Assembly: GCA_016867725.1 (NCBI GenBank)
Contig: VGIX01000009.1
Span: forward strand, 1 to 60,126
Direction: 5' to 3'
From: Candidatus Effluviviaceae Genus I sp.
GTDB taxonomy: Bacteria > Joyebacterota > Joyebacteria > Joyebacterales > Joyebacteraceae
DNA: 60,126 bases
The first letter of the stretch is position 1. Each line of letters starts with the position of its first letter. A model generated the notes under the pieces. That model did not search any database. It saw nothing but the letters and a program-made list of their open reading frames with translations, and was not told the DNA's origin. The translations under genes and the position numbers were made by a program. Below are positions 45,034 to 54,230 of this stretch, in pieces.

Positions 45034-45825
45034 CTACCTGGAGTCGCCCGGCCGCGCGCGGCGCCGCCGCGCCGTCACGACGAGCGCCGCGACCGCGACG
45101 GCCACGAGCGCGATCCCGATGGCCTGGTTCGTCGTCAGTCCCGTCGCGCCGATCATCGAGACCTGTTCGTAGTGCCGCAGCGGGTCGATGAGGAACCGCG
45201 ACACGGCCAGCAGGATGAGAAGGAGCCAGAGGAGGAACCCGTCGAAGGGCTTGCGCCGCTCGACGGCCAGAAGCACGGCGAACACGCCGAGAGCCGCGAG
45301 CGACTCGTACAGCTGTGTCGGGTGCACGGCGACCCCCGGCAACTCGTGCGAGGCGATCGAGCCGGGGCCGAACGTGACGGCCCACGGCAGAGCGCAGGCC
45401 TTCCCGAAGCAGCACCCGTTCATGAAGCAGCCGATCCTCCCGATCGCCACGCCGAGCGCCACGGACGGCGCGAGGAGGTCGGCGCCGCGCCACGGCGAGA
45501 CCTTCCTCCTGGCGAAGAACAGAAGGCCCGTGACGACGCCGGCCGCGATGCCGCCGTACTGCGCCAGGCCGCCGTCCCAGAGCCTGAAGACGCCGAGGAG
45601 GTCATCGCGGAAGTAGTCCCAGTGGACGGCCGCGTAGGTGGCCCGTGCGCCTGCTATGGACGCGATGATCACATAGAACGCGAGGTCGATGACGATGTTC
45701 GGGTCGAGCCCGGCCGCGCGCGCCCGCCTCCTCCCCAGCAGAATGCCGGCGATGAACGCGACGGCCAGCGCGACGCCGTAGCTCCGGATGGGCCACGAGC
45801 CGACGTGGAAGAGGATGGGTCGCAT
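45034..45825 (-). CDS. lgt: Prolipoprotein diacylglyceryl transferase
   Basis: Lgt adds diacylglycerol to lipobox cysteines in the inner membrane. The 263-residue, multi-helix protein has the N-terminal GSWPIRSYGVALAVAF, RLWDGGLAQYGGIAAG and the signature GRIGCFMNGCCFGKA (a Cys-rich variant of the common GRxGNF-NGE). VHPTQLYESLAALGVF follows. The start overlaps the rodA stop (ATGA). Confidence 0.93.
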   Translation of the reverse strand: MRPILFHVGSWPIRSYGVALAVAFIAGILLGRRRARAAGLDPNIVIDLAFYVIIASIAGARATYAAVHWDYFRDDLLGVFRLWDGGLAQYGGIAAGVVTGLLFFARRKVSPWRGADLLAPSVALGVAIGRIGCFMNGCCFGKACALPWAVTFGPGSIASHELPGVAVHPTQLYESLAALGVFAVLLAVERRKPFDGFLLWLLLILLAVSRFLIDPLRHYEQVSMIGATGLTTNQAIGIALVAVAVAALVVTARRRRARPGDSR

Positions 45826-47048
45826 CAGTACTCCATTCGCCTGATGCCCATGCCGAGCACGACGCCGATCGCCCCCAGCGTGACCAGGAGCGACGTCCCC
45901 CCGTAGCTCAGAAGGGGCAGCGGCATGCCCGTCACCGGGCTCATGCCGAGCGTGACGCCCACGTTCACCGCGGACTGGACGAACAGCATGCTCGCGATGC
46001 CGACGATCACGAGGCCCGCGAAACGGTTCCTGGCCTGCGCGGCGAGGCGGAGCATCCTGAGGACGAGGTAGAGGTAGAGCGCCAGCACGACCGCGCACCC
46101 CAGGAAGCCGAACTCCTCGCCGAGCACCGAGAAGATGAAGTCCGTGTGCTGCTCGGGCAGGAACGCGTAGTTCTTCTGGGTTCCCTGCAGGAATCCCTTT
46201 CCGAACGCCGAGCCGGATCCGATGGCGATCTTCGACTGGATCAGCTGGTATCCGGTGCTGAAACGGTACTTCTCGGGGCTCAGGAATGCAAGGACGCGGT
46301 GCCTCTGGTACTCCTCGAGATGCGCCCACAGGAGCGGACTCACGCGCCCTGCCACGACGGAGGCGGTGAAGACCACCACCTTGTCCGTGAGCAAGACGCG
46401 CGAGAGATAGAGAAGGCATGCGAGCGCGCCGAGGAACACGAGCCACACCACAAGATGGAACGCGAGGACCACGCTCAACGCAGGCGCGAGCAGCAGGAGG
46501 ATGACGACCGGACGCGCGCCGGCCCAGTAGAGCATGGGAAGCAGAATGAGCGGGAACATGAGTGAGGTTCCGAGATCCGGCTCACGCAGCACGAGCCCGA
46601 AGGGGATGAGCGTGATGACGATGGGCACGACGAGGTGCGTCGCCCTCTCGAGCTTGGTCTTCTTCCGCGCGAGCCAGCGGGCGAGAAGCAGGATCATCGC
46701 GTACTTGGCGAGCTCGGACGGCTGGAAGCGCAACACCCCCAGATCGAGCCAGCGCCGTTCCCCCATCTTCCCCACGCCCACGAAGAGCACCGCGACCAGA
46801 AGGGCCATGGCCAGGCCGTACAGGAGGGGCGCGAGGATCTCGAGCGTGTCCTGCGGCACGAAGAGCGCTCCGACGAGCGCCGCGAGCCCGAGGACGGCGA
46901 AGACGGCCTGCCGCTGTGCCAGTCCGCTCAGCGAGGCGTCGGCGGCGCCCCGCGTCGCGCTGTAGACCATCACGATCCCGACCGCGACGAGCGCGAGCGC
47001 CGCGGCGAGGAGACCCATGTCGAAGTCCCTGAGCCGTCGCCGGTCCAT
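45825..47048 (-). CDS. rodA: RodA, SEDS peptidoglycan glycosyltransferase
   Basis: RodA polymerises lipid II during cell elongation with PBP2. The 407-residue protein has about ten membrane segments and SEDS features: FQPSELAKYAMILLLARWL, LREPDLGTSLMFPLILLPML, GSAFGKGFLQGTQKNYAFLP, HTDFIFSVLGEEFGFLG and GMSPVTGMPLPLLSYGGTSL. It is adjacent to the PBP2 gene with no gap. Confidence 0.95.
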   Translation of the reverse strand: MDRRRLRDFDMGLLAAALALVAVGIVMVYSATRGAADASLSGLAQRQAVFAVLGLAALVGALFVPQDTLEILAPLLYGLAMALLVAVLFVGVGKMGERRWLDLGVLRFQPSELAKYAMILLLARWLARKKTKLERATHLVVPIVITLIPFGLVLREPDLGTSLMFPLILLPMLYWAGARPVVILLLLAPALSVVLAFHLVVWLVFLGALACLLYLSRVLLTDKVVVFTASVVAGRVSPLLWAHLEEYQRHRVLAFLSPEKYRFSTGYQLIQSKIAIGSGSAFGKGFLQGTQKNYAFLPEQHTDFIFSVLGEEFGFLGCAVVLALYLYLVLRMLRLAAQARNRFAGLVIVGIASMLFVQSAVNVGVTLGMSPVTGMPLPLLSYGGTSLLVTLGAIGVVLGMGIRRMEY

Positions 47049-48893
47049 TCAGTCGCTCTCCTCGACGGCGGGCTCGGGCGGGCCCGGCGCTTCCACCGGG
47101 ACGTCGAGCCGGAAGTAAGCCCTCATCACGTCCCGCGCGATCGGCGCGGCGATGGCGCCGCCTCCCCCGGCGTTCTCGACCAGGACGGCGACGACGATCT
47201 TCGGGTCCTCGGCCGGCGCGAACGCCGCGAACCAGGCGTGGTCCTCTCCGTGCGGGTTCTGCGCCGTCCCCGTCTTGCCCCCGACTCTCATCCCGGGGAT
47301 CCTCGCGCGCCAGCCCGTTGCGTACGGGCCCTCCACGGCGCCCACCATCGCTTCCCTCACGGTCCGCAGGGTTGCGTCGGAGTAAGGCAGTTCGTAGCTC
47401 ACCGCCGTCCGCGCGGTGCCGAGCACGCGGCCCGACGGCGACTCGACCTGCTTGAGGACGTGAGGCCGGTGCGCCACGCCGTCGTTGACGATCGCGCTCA
47501 CGAGGCAGGCAACCTGGATCGGCGTCATGAGGATCTCGCCCTGGCCGATGGCCAGATTGACGACGACGCCTCTGCTCCACCGACCCTTCCCGTACCGCTT
47601 GTCGTACCACTCCGGCGTCGGGACGTTCCCTCTCGCCTCACCGCCGACATCGATGCCCGTCCGGATGCCCAGGCCGCTCCGCTCCGCCCAGTTCATGAGC
47701 GTCGCGACGCCGAGGCGAACGCCGAGCGTGTAGAAGTAGGTGTCGCAGGACTGGACGATCGCCGGGATGAGGTCGAGCGTGCCGTGGCCCTCGGGCTTCC
47801 AGCACCTGAAGGTCCTCGTCCCGAGGCGGAAGCTGCCGGGGCACGTCACGCGGGGCGACGAGGTCGTGATGGTCCCGGTCGCGAGGCCGGCGGCCGCCGT
47901 CACGACCTTGAACACGCTGCCCGGCGGGTACATGGCCTGGAGCGCGCGGTTGAAGAGCGGATGCCTCGGCGACCGCGACAGGGCGTTCCACTCGCGGGCG
48001 GACAGCCCGTACGACAGGAGATTCGGGTCGGGCGCGGGGCGCGACGCCAGCACGAGTGTCTCGCCCGTCCGCGGATCGAGGGCCACGACGGCGCCGGATC
48101 CGTGCAGCGTGAGCGCCTCCTCTGCCGCGCGCTGCGCGGGCGCGTCGATCGCGAGCACGAGCGTGTTGCCGGGCCTCGCCTCGACGACAGCCCCGCCGCT
48201 CCACGGGTAGAGCTCGCGGCCCGAGGCGTCGCAGACCCAGTACTCGCCGCCGTCCCATCCCCTGACCTGCAGCTCGTAGCGCTTCTCCGCCCCCGCCTTG
48301 CCCACGACGTCCCCGGAGGAGTACCCGAGCGCGCCCATGGTCTCGACCTCCGATCCCGAGATCTGGCCGACGTAGCCGAGGGCGTGCATCGCGAACTCGC
48401 CGGCCGGATAGCGGCGGGTCGCCGTGACCTCCACCTTCACCCCGGGGAGCTCGAACCTGCGCTCCTCCACCCGAGCGACCTGCTCAAACGTCGCGTCGGC
48501 GACCAGCACCACGCTCCCGAAGTACCTCGATCGAGCCTCCCTGAGCTTCTCGATCACGAGGGAGCGGTCGATCTCGAGGAGGCCGGCGAGGGCGTCGGCC
48601 ATCCCCTCGTCGTCGCGGCTTCGCGTCTTCGACAGCGTGATGGACAGCGACGCCCGGCTGTCGGCGAGGACCTCCCCGTTGCGGTCCTTGATGACGCCGC
48701 GCGGAGCCAGGACCGGGAACCCCTGCACGTAGTTCTCGCGCGACAGGTCGCTGTAGAAGTCACCGCGGGCGAGCTGGAGCCATCCGAGCCTGCCTGTGAT
48801 GAGCACGAACAGCAGCAGGACGGCGAGCTGCAGATGCCGCGCGCGCCTCGCCCTCGTGTCCGTGCCGCTCTGATGCTCAGTGACGCGCGCCAC
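47049..48893 (-). CDS. mrdA: Penicillin-binding protein 2
   Basis: PBP2 is the elongasome transpeptidase. The 614-residue protein has an N-terminal membrane anchor (LQLAVLLLFVLITGRLGWLQ), the PBP dimerisation domain with PRGVIKDRNGEVLADSRA, and a transpeptidase domain with nucleophile Ser326 (PPGSVFKVV), SCDTYFYTLGV and GGKTGTAQNP. GTG 48893 with GGAGG 10 nt upstream overlaps mreD by 17 nt. The order mreB-mreC-mreD-mrdA-rodA is classical. Confidence 0.95.
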   Translation of the reverse strand: MARVTEHQSGTDTRARRARHLQLAVLLLFVLITGRLGWLQLARGDFYSDLSRENYVQGFPVLAPRGVIKDRNGEVLADSRASLSITLSKTRSRDDEGMADALAGLLEIDRSLVIEKLREARSRYFGSVVLVADATFEQVARVEERRFELPGVKVEVTATRRYPAGEFAMHALGYVGQISGSEVETMGALGYSSGDVVGKAGAEKRYELQVRGWDGGEYWVCDASGRELYPWSGGAVVEARPGNTLVLAIDAPAQRAAEEALTLHGSGAVVALDPRTGETLVLASRPAPDPNLLSYGLSAREWNALSRSPRHPLFNRALQAMYPPGSVFKVVTAAAGLATGTITTSSPRVTCPGSFRLGTRTFRCWKPEGHGTLDLIPAIVQSCDTYFYTLGVRLGVATLMNWAERSGLGIRTGIDVGGEARGNVPTPEWYDKRYGKGRWSRGVVVNLAIGQGEILMTPIQVACLVSAIVNDGVAHRPHVLKQVESPSGRVLGTARTAVSYELPYSDATLRTVREAMVGAVEGPYATGWRARIPGMRVGGKTGTAQNPHGEDHAWFAAFAPAEDPKIVVAVLVENAGGGGAIAAPIARDVMRAYFRLDVPVEAPGPPEPAVEESD

Positions 48894-49374
48894 CGGCGAT
48901 GGCCCTCCAGTTCCTGGCGAGGGCGATGAAGTAGACGATGCTCCCGAGAGCAGCCGTGTAGAGCCCGCCGGGGACGCCGAACCGCAGCAGGAAGCGGCCG
49001 AAGAGGTCCAGGTGGTTCCTGTAGTAGGCGATGTAGTAGATCGCGTCGTGCATGAGCGAACCGGCGAGGAGGACCATGCACTGGACGAGCGCGTTCGTTC
49101 TGACGAGGCGCGACCAGAGCGCCGACACGGCGAAGGCCGTCGCGGAGAGCGAGAGCGCGTGGAGTCCCAGGTACTCGGGCATGGCTGCGTCGGCCGCAAG
49201 ACCGATCGCGAACCCGGTGATGGTGGCCGCCCTGGCGCCCATCACGAGGCTCGTGTAGACGATCGCGAGCACGAGGAAGTCGGGCCTGGCGCCCGCGATC
49301 TCGATCTCGGGAGCGAGCGCGGCGTCGAGCACGACCGCGGCGAACGCCAGGAGGACGAGGCGGAACGCGCGCAC
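48877..49374 (-). CDS. mreD: Rod shape-determining protein MreD
   Basis: MreD is the small integral membrane part of the elongation complex. The 165-residue protein has five to six hydrophobic segments and the typical N-terminal layout (VLLAFAAVVLDAALAPEIEI, ARPDFLVLAIVYTSLVMG). GTG follows the mreC stop directly. Confidence 0.88.
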   Translation of the reverse strand: MRAFRLVLLAFAAVVLDAALAPEIEIAGARPDFLVLAIVYTSLVMGARAATITGFAIGLAADAAMPEYLGLHALSLSATAFAVSALWSRLVRTNALVQCMVLLAGSLMHDAIYYIAYYRNHLDLFGRFLLRFGVPGGLYTAALGSIVYFIALARNWRAIAGGARH

Positions 49375-50241
49375 CTATCCGCTCCTCTCGGGGGTGGGCT
49401 GCGCGGCTTCCCGGACGGCCGGCCGCTGCGACCGTCCGCCCAGCACGACGAAGACCTGCTCGACCGTCGAGGGGTCCACCGCAAGGTCGAGACGCACCGT
49501 CATCGTGAGGGGGCCGTCCTTCACGGATCGCACCGTCCCGACGGTGATGCCCGGCGGGTAGACACCGCCGAGGCCCGACGTGACCACTCTGTCCCCGACG
49601 GCGACGTCGGAGCGCGTCGGCACGTACTCCATGTTCCAGCTGGCAAGCTCCGTGACGCCCACGTACCGTGGACGGACGATCCCCCGCAGGCGGTTCCTCT
49701 CCACGATGACGCTCACGGCCGACGAGGCGCTGCCCAGCGGCTCGACGAGCGCGCGCCCGGGGAACACGCGCACGACCTTGCCGATGAGCCCGCCGGGCAC
49801 CACGACGGCCATGCCGACGCCGACGCCGTCGGTGATGCCGCGGTCGATCTCGATGCGCTCGATGATCCTCCCCCCGGGCATCCCGATGACCCGCGCGGGG
49901 AGCATCCGGAGCTTCTCCTCCTCCGGGAAGCCGACGAGCGCGCGCTGCAGCTCGCGCAGCCGCCTCGCCTCCTCGCGGTACTCCACGAGCGCCGCGCGCT
50001 CCGCTTCCAGCTCCACGACCATCCGCATGAGCCGCGCGTTGTCCTCGCGAACGGCGCCGAGCTCGGTGACGGTGGCCGCGAGCCGCTTGAACGGACCGAG
50101 CGTCGCGGCGGAGACGACGGTGGACACGCCGTCCTTGAAGGTCTGGGGCGTGAGGAGGAGAGCGAACGACGCGAGGACGCAGATGACGAAGGTGGAGAGC
50201 TCGGGCCTCTCCCTGAGCAGCTGGGCGACCTGTGCGAGCAT
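49375..50241 (-). CDS. mreC: Rod shape-determining protein MreC
   Basis: MreC links the MreB filament to the periplasmic synthases. The 288-residue protein has one N-terminal membrane helix, a coiled region (AVREDNARLMRMVVELEAER) and the beta-barrel periplasmic domain (VGMAVVVPGGLIGKVVRVFP, GDRVVTSGLGGVYPPGITVG). It lies 9 nt after mreB. Confidence 0.92.
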   Translation of the reverse strand: MLAQVAQLLRERPELSTFVICVLASFALLLTPQTFKDGVSTVVSAATLGPFKRLAATVTELGAVREDNARLMRMVVELEAERAALVEYREEARRLRELQRALVGFPEEEKLRMLPARVIGMPGGRIIERIEIDRGITDGVGVGMAVVVPGGLIGKVVRVFPGRALVEPLGSASSAVSVIVERNRLRGIVRPRYVGVTELASWNMEYVPTRSDVAVGDRVVTSGLGGVYPPGITVGTVRSVKDGPLTMTVRLDLAVDPSTVEQVFVVLGGRSQRPAVREAAQPTPERSG

Positions 50242-50250
50242 GCCTTCGTC

Positions 50251-51294
50251 CTACCTCTTCGCGGACTTCATCAGGACGGGCTCGTAGTGCGAGATGTTCT
50301 CGAGGATCCGGCCGGTGCCGAGCACGACGCAGGTGAGCGGGTTCTCGACGACGTTGACGGGCAGCTTCGTCTCCTCGCGCAGGAGCGTGTCGAGACCCCT
50401 GAGCAGCGAGCCGCCGCCCGTCATCACGATGCCGCGGTCCACGAGGTCGGCGGCGAGCTCGGGGGGCGTTTCCTCGAGCGAGAGCTTGAGCGCCTCCACG
50501 ATGGCCGAGATCGGTTCCTGCAGGGCCTCGCGGATCTCCTCGGACGTGACCTTGAGCGTCCGGGGCACGCCCCCGACGAGGTCGCGCCCCTTGACCTCCA
50601 TCTCCATCTCCTGCTCCAGCGGGTAGGCCGACCCGACGCGGATCTTGATCTGCTCGGCCGTCTGCTCGCCGACGAGCAGGTTGTAGCTGCGCCTGAGGTG
50701 GTTCATGATCGCCTCGTCCATCTCGTCGCCGCCGATGCGGATGGACGTGTGGTTCACGATGCCGGACAGGGCGATCACGGCGATCTCCGTCGTGCCGCCG
50801 CCGATGTCCACGATCATGTTGCCGGAGGGCTTCTCGACGGGAAGGCCGACGCCGATGGCCGCCGCCACGGGCTCGGCGACGAGGAAGACCTCCCTGGCGC
50901 CCGCGTGCTCGGCGGAGTCCTGCACGGCACGCCGCTCCACCTCGGTGATCCCGGACGGCACGCAGATGATCATCCGCGGCCGCACGAGGAACCGGCGCCG
51001 CTGGACCTGCAGGATGAACTCGCGCAGGAGGTCCTCGGTGCCGTCGAAGTCGGCGATGACCCCGTCCTTCATGGGGCGGACGGCCTTGATGCCGTCCGGG
51101 GTCCTGCCCAGCATCTCCTTGGCTCTGGTCCCCACCGCCACGACCCTGCCGGTGGCCTTCTCGATGGCGATCACGGACGGCTCGTTCAGGACGACGCCTC
51201 TGCCCTTCACGTAGACGAGCGTGTTGGCGGTCCCGAGGTCGATCGCCACGTCGTTGACGAGTCCGAGAAACGAGTCGAAGAGCATCTCCGCCAT
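50251..51294 (-). CDS. mreB: Rod shape-determining protein MreB
   Basis: This actin homologue organises sidewall synthesis. The 347-residue protein has the ATP-binding phosphate loops [18 protein letters not shown] and [36 protein letters not shown] and [18 protein letters not shown]. It lies just after radC and begins the mre-mrd-rodA-lgt run. Confidence 0.97.
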   Translation of the reverse strand: MAEMLFDSFLGLVNDVAIDLGTANTLVYVKGRGVVLNEPSVIAIEKATGRVVAVGTRAKEMLGRTPDGIKAVRPMKDGVIADFDGTEDLLREFILQVQRRRFLVRPRMIICVPSGITEVERRAVQDSAEHAGAREVFLVAEPVAAAIGVGLPVEKPSGNMIVDIGGGTTEIAVIALSGIVNHTSIRIGGDEMDEAIMNHLRRSYNLLVGEQTAEQIKIRVGSAYPLEQEMEMEVKGRDLVGGVPRTLKVTSEEIREALQEPISAIVEALKLSLEETPPELAADLVDRGIVMTGGGSLLRGLDTLLREETKLPVNVVENPLTCVVLGTGRILENISHYEPVLMKSAKR

Positions 51295-51317
51295 CCGTTC
51301 TTGAGCCGCGCGTCGCG

Positions 51318-51989
51318 TCAGAGATGACCGAGCTCGCGCATGCTCACGAACCCCTGACTGCCGAGAACGACGTGGTCGAGCACCTCGATGCCCAGGATCC
51401 GTCCGGCCTCGGCCAGTCTTCGAGTGACCAGAAGGTCCTCGCCGCTCGGGTCCGGAAGCCCGGACGGGTGATTGTGCACGAGCACGATGGCCTGCGCGCT
51501 CTCGCTCACTGCCGCCTTGAACACCTCGCGCGCGTGCACCACGGAGGTGTTGAGAGACCCGATCGAGATCGTCCTCACTCCGAGGATCCGGTTCTTGGTG
51601 TCAAGAAGGACCGCCCGGAAGTGCTCCCTGTCGAGCGCCGACATCTCGGACATGAAGATGTCGGCGACGTCCTCGGGCCCGGACACGTATCGCTTCGGTC
51701 TGCGCCGATCGGCGACGCTCGCCCGCCTGCCGATCTCCCACGCCGCCTTCAACCGCGCCGCGGCCGAGCGCCCCACGCCGCGGACCGTGGCCAGGGCGGA
51801 CGGCGCCTCGCGCAGGACGCCGCTTAAGGTCCCGAACCTGTCGAGCAGCGCCAGAGCGACGTCACCGGGCGGCGTGGCTCCCGTGCTTCCCGCGACGACC
51901 GTCGCGATGAGGTCCGCGTCGGTCCACCCCAGCGGCGGGACGGTGCCGATCCCTCCGCTCCACGAGCGCGCCTCTTCCCTTCCCCTCAC
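51318..51989 (-). CDS. radC: RadC-family JAB-domain protein
   Basis: This 223-residue protein has an HhH region near residue 70 ([15 protein letters not shown]) and a C-terminal JAMM/JAB metal motif ([17 protein letters not shown]). The family name is historical and no DNA repair function is proven. GTG start with GGGAGG upstream. It lies between rimO and mreB, a common location. Confidence 0.92.
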   Translation of the reverse strand: MRGREEARSWSGGIGTVPPLGWTDADLIATVVAGSTGATPPGDVALALLDRFGTLSGVLREAPSALATVRGVGRSAAARLKAAWEIGRRASVADRRRPKRYVSGPEDVADIFMSEMSALDREHFRAVLLDTKNRILGVRTISIGSLNTSVVHAREVFKAAVSESAQAIVLVHNHPSGLPDPSGEDLLVTRRLAEAGRILGIEVLDHVVLGSQGFVSMRELGHL

Positions 51990-52036
51990 CCCCGCCTCCC
52001 TGGCCGCGCGAACCTACCACGCCCGCCGCGCGCTCT

Positions 52037-53431
52037 TCAAGATGTTTCTCCCCCGGCCGACCGGGACGAAGGCTCGCCTGCCTCGCCTCGCCCGGGGCCA
52101 CGGTCCGGCTCCGCCGGCGCGACCGTCGCCGCCCTGAGGTCCATCCCCGAGACACCGGTGACCCTTGCCCGCACGAACGCTCCCGGCGACGGGCCGCCGT
52201 CGGAGCCTCTCAGGAGCACCCTTCCGTCGATCTCCCACGCCTGTCCGGCCGTGCGGCCCTCGGCGCACGCGCCTCCGCTGTCCACAAGCACGGTGACCTC
52301 GCTGCCGACGGCCCTGGCGTTCCGCGCGGCGGCGACCCGTGACGCCGCGTCCACCAGCGCTCGCGCCCTGGCCGACGCGACCTGGGGGGGCACACCGGAC
52401 GGCATCGAGGCGGCCGGCGTTCCCGGCTCGGGCGAGAACTCGAACACCGCCAGCCAGTCGACGGCACCGGTCCGCACGAACGCGAGAAGCTCCTCGAACT
52501 CCCGCTCCGTCTCTCCGGGGAACCCCGCCATCACCGAGCTTCGGAGGGTGACCCCCGGGATCGCCGCGCGCAGCCGCTCGAGCGCCGCCCTGACCCCGCC
52601 TCTCACCTCCGTTCGTCCCATGGCCCTGAGCACGCGGTCCGACACGTGCTGCACCGGCACGTCGAGGTACGGTACGACGCCGCGCAGCGACGCCATCGCA
52701 TCGACGAGCTCGTCGGTGATCCTGGCGGGGTGCGCGTAGAGCGTTCGTATCCACGGGACGCCCGTCGCGGACACGCGCCTCAGGAGCTCCGGCAGACGCG
52801 CCGACGGAGCAATGTCCGTGCCGTACGCGGTCGTGTCCTGCGCGATGAGGTTCACCTCGCGAACGCCGAGCTCGAGCAGCGACTCGACCTCGGCCACGAC
52901 GGAGTCGACGGGACGGCTGCGGAGCGCGCCCCGGAGCGACGGGACGGTGCAGTAGGAACAGCGGTTGTCGCATCCCTCCGCGATCTTGACGTAGGCCAGA
53001 TGGCGCGGCGTGGCGAGCACGCGGGGGCTTCGGTGGTCGTAGACGGTGGTCGGCGTTGACACCAGGCGGGGCGCCCGCCCCTCGGCGACGCCCTCAAGGG
53101 CGCGCGCGATGTCGAGGAAGTGCGAGCAGCCGACAACGCCGTCGACACCCGCCAGGGCGCGCTCCGCGGCCGGATCGCGGCGCTGGGGCAGGCAGCCCGC
53201 CGCGATGACCCACTTGACCCTTCCGGCGTTCCTGAGGGCGACGCACTCCCCGATCACGCGGCGCGACTCGTCCACCGCCGACGAGATGAAGGCGCAGGTG
53301 TTGATCACGACGGCGTCCGCGGCGCGCGGATCATCGACGAGCCGATGACCGGCCTCGTCGATCAGGCCGAGCATGACCTCGGCGTCGACGAGGTTCTTCG
53401 GGCAGCCGAGCGTGATGAGGGCCACCTTCAT
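52037..53431 (-). CDS. rimO: Ribosomal protein S12 methylthiotransferase
   Basis: RimO adds a methylthio group to an aspartate of ribosomal protein S12. The 464-residue protein has the UPF0004 domain (ALITLGCPKNLVDAEVMLG), the radical SAM cysteines in EGCDNRCSYCTVP (about residues 154-161) and a C-terminal TRAM domain (VTVLVDSGGACAEG, GSDGGPSPGAFVRARV). CPKNLVD separates it from the tRNA enzyme MiaB. Confidence 0.94.
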   Translation of the reverse strand: MKVALITLGCPKNLVDAEVMLGLIDEAGHRLVDDPRAADAVVINTCAFISSAVDESRRVIGECVALRNAGRVKWVIAAGCLPQRRDPAAERALAGVDGVVGCSHFLDIARALEGVAEGRAPRLVSTPTTVYDHRSPRVLATPRHLAYVKIAEGCDNRCSYCTVPSLRGALRSRPVDSVVAEVESLLELGVREVNLIAQDTTAYGTDIAPSARLPELLRRVSATGVPWIRTLYAHPARITDELVDAMASLRGVVPYLDVPVQHVSDRVLRAMGRTEVRGGVRAALERLRAAIPGVTLRSSVMAGFPGETEREFEELLAFVRTGAVDWLAVFEFSPEPGTPAASMPSGVPPQVASARARALVDAASRVAAARNARAVGSEVTVLVDSGGACAEGRTAGQAWEIDGRVLLRGSDGGPSPGAFVRARVTGVSGMDLRAATVAPAEPDRGPGRGEAGEPSSRSAGGETS

Positions 53432-53474
53432 GGGGAAGACCTGGATGGGGCCGGCGCCGCGACCGCGCGCCGTG

Positions 53475-54230
53475 TCAGAACGGCGAGCCTTTCATCAGCG
53501 TCGCGCCGGGCGGGCGGCGCAGGACGAAGTCGCCGTCGGAGACGTTCACGTCGAACCGCGACGCGAGGATCCTGTACGTGGTCCTGTCGCCGGAGGTGGC
53601 GACGGCCGTGAGCTGCGTGAGCGCGTCCGTGCCCGCGTCGATGGTGGCCAGGACGCGCGCCGGCTCTCCGTAGAGCGGGCCGGGCTTCAGGTTGACAACG
53701 CGCAGGCCGTCCGTTCGCCGGTCGGCTTCGGCGAACGGGAACCGCGGGTCCGGCTCGTACGCGCGAAGGAGCCTCGGGGGGTCGAGCGCCACGTCCGAGG
53801 AGTCGATCCCGCCCACGAAGAACTGGGCCGTCTGCGCCGTGTAAAGGCGCATGCTGTCGCCCGTGACGACGATCCTGCTGCCGTCCTCATACCGGACGGC
53901 GACGCTTCCCGGGCGCCGGTACACGAGCGTGCCGCGCACGACGGTCGTCGAGTCCGCGAGCGCCCAGAAGGTCTCCTGTTCGAAGTCGAGGCGGTACGAA
54001 CGGGCCGCCTCGTACCTCGCGAGCGCGGCCCGCACGACGCCTCGCGCCTCGGCGAGCGCGGCCGACGGCTCCGCGGCCGCGGCGTCCTCCGCCGCTCGGA
54101 GCCCGAGCCACGCTCCAGCCGACACCGCGAGCGCCACGGCGAGCGCGAGGGCGGCGCGGCTGCCGGGCGCCGCGCCGCGGCCGAGCGCAAGGTCAGTGCT
54201 CGTGGTCCTCGTCGTGGTCTTCGTCGTCAT
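53475..54230 (-). CDS. lolA: Outer-membrane lipoprotein carrier protein LolA
   Basis: LolA carries lipoproteins through the periplasm. The roughly 250-residue protein has a signal segment (RAALALAVALAVSAGAW) and the LolA fold: YRLDFEQETFWALADSTTVV, GTLVYRRPGSVAVRYEDGSR, VVTGDSMRLYTAQTAQFFVG. Similarity is moderate but the length and order fit. The start is uncertain: ATG 54230 (or 54239) lies inside the acidic 3' end of ftsK, and no standard start occurs between there and the signal segment except a GTG within it. Confidence 0.78.
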   Translation of the reverse strand: MTTKTTTRTTSTDLALGRGAAPGSRAALALAVALAVSAGAWLGLRAAEDAAAAEPSAALAEARGVVRAALARYEAARSYRLDFEQETFWALADSTTVVRGTLVYRRPGSVAVRYEDGSRIVVTGDSMRLYTAQTAQFFVGGIDSSDVALDPPRLLRAYEPDPRFPFAEADRRTDGLRVVNLKPGPLYGEPARVLATIDAGTDALTQLTAVATSGDRTTYRILASRFDVNVSDGDFVLRRPPGATLMKGSPF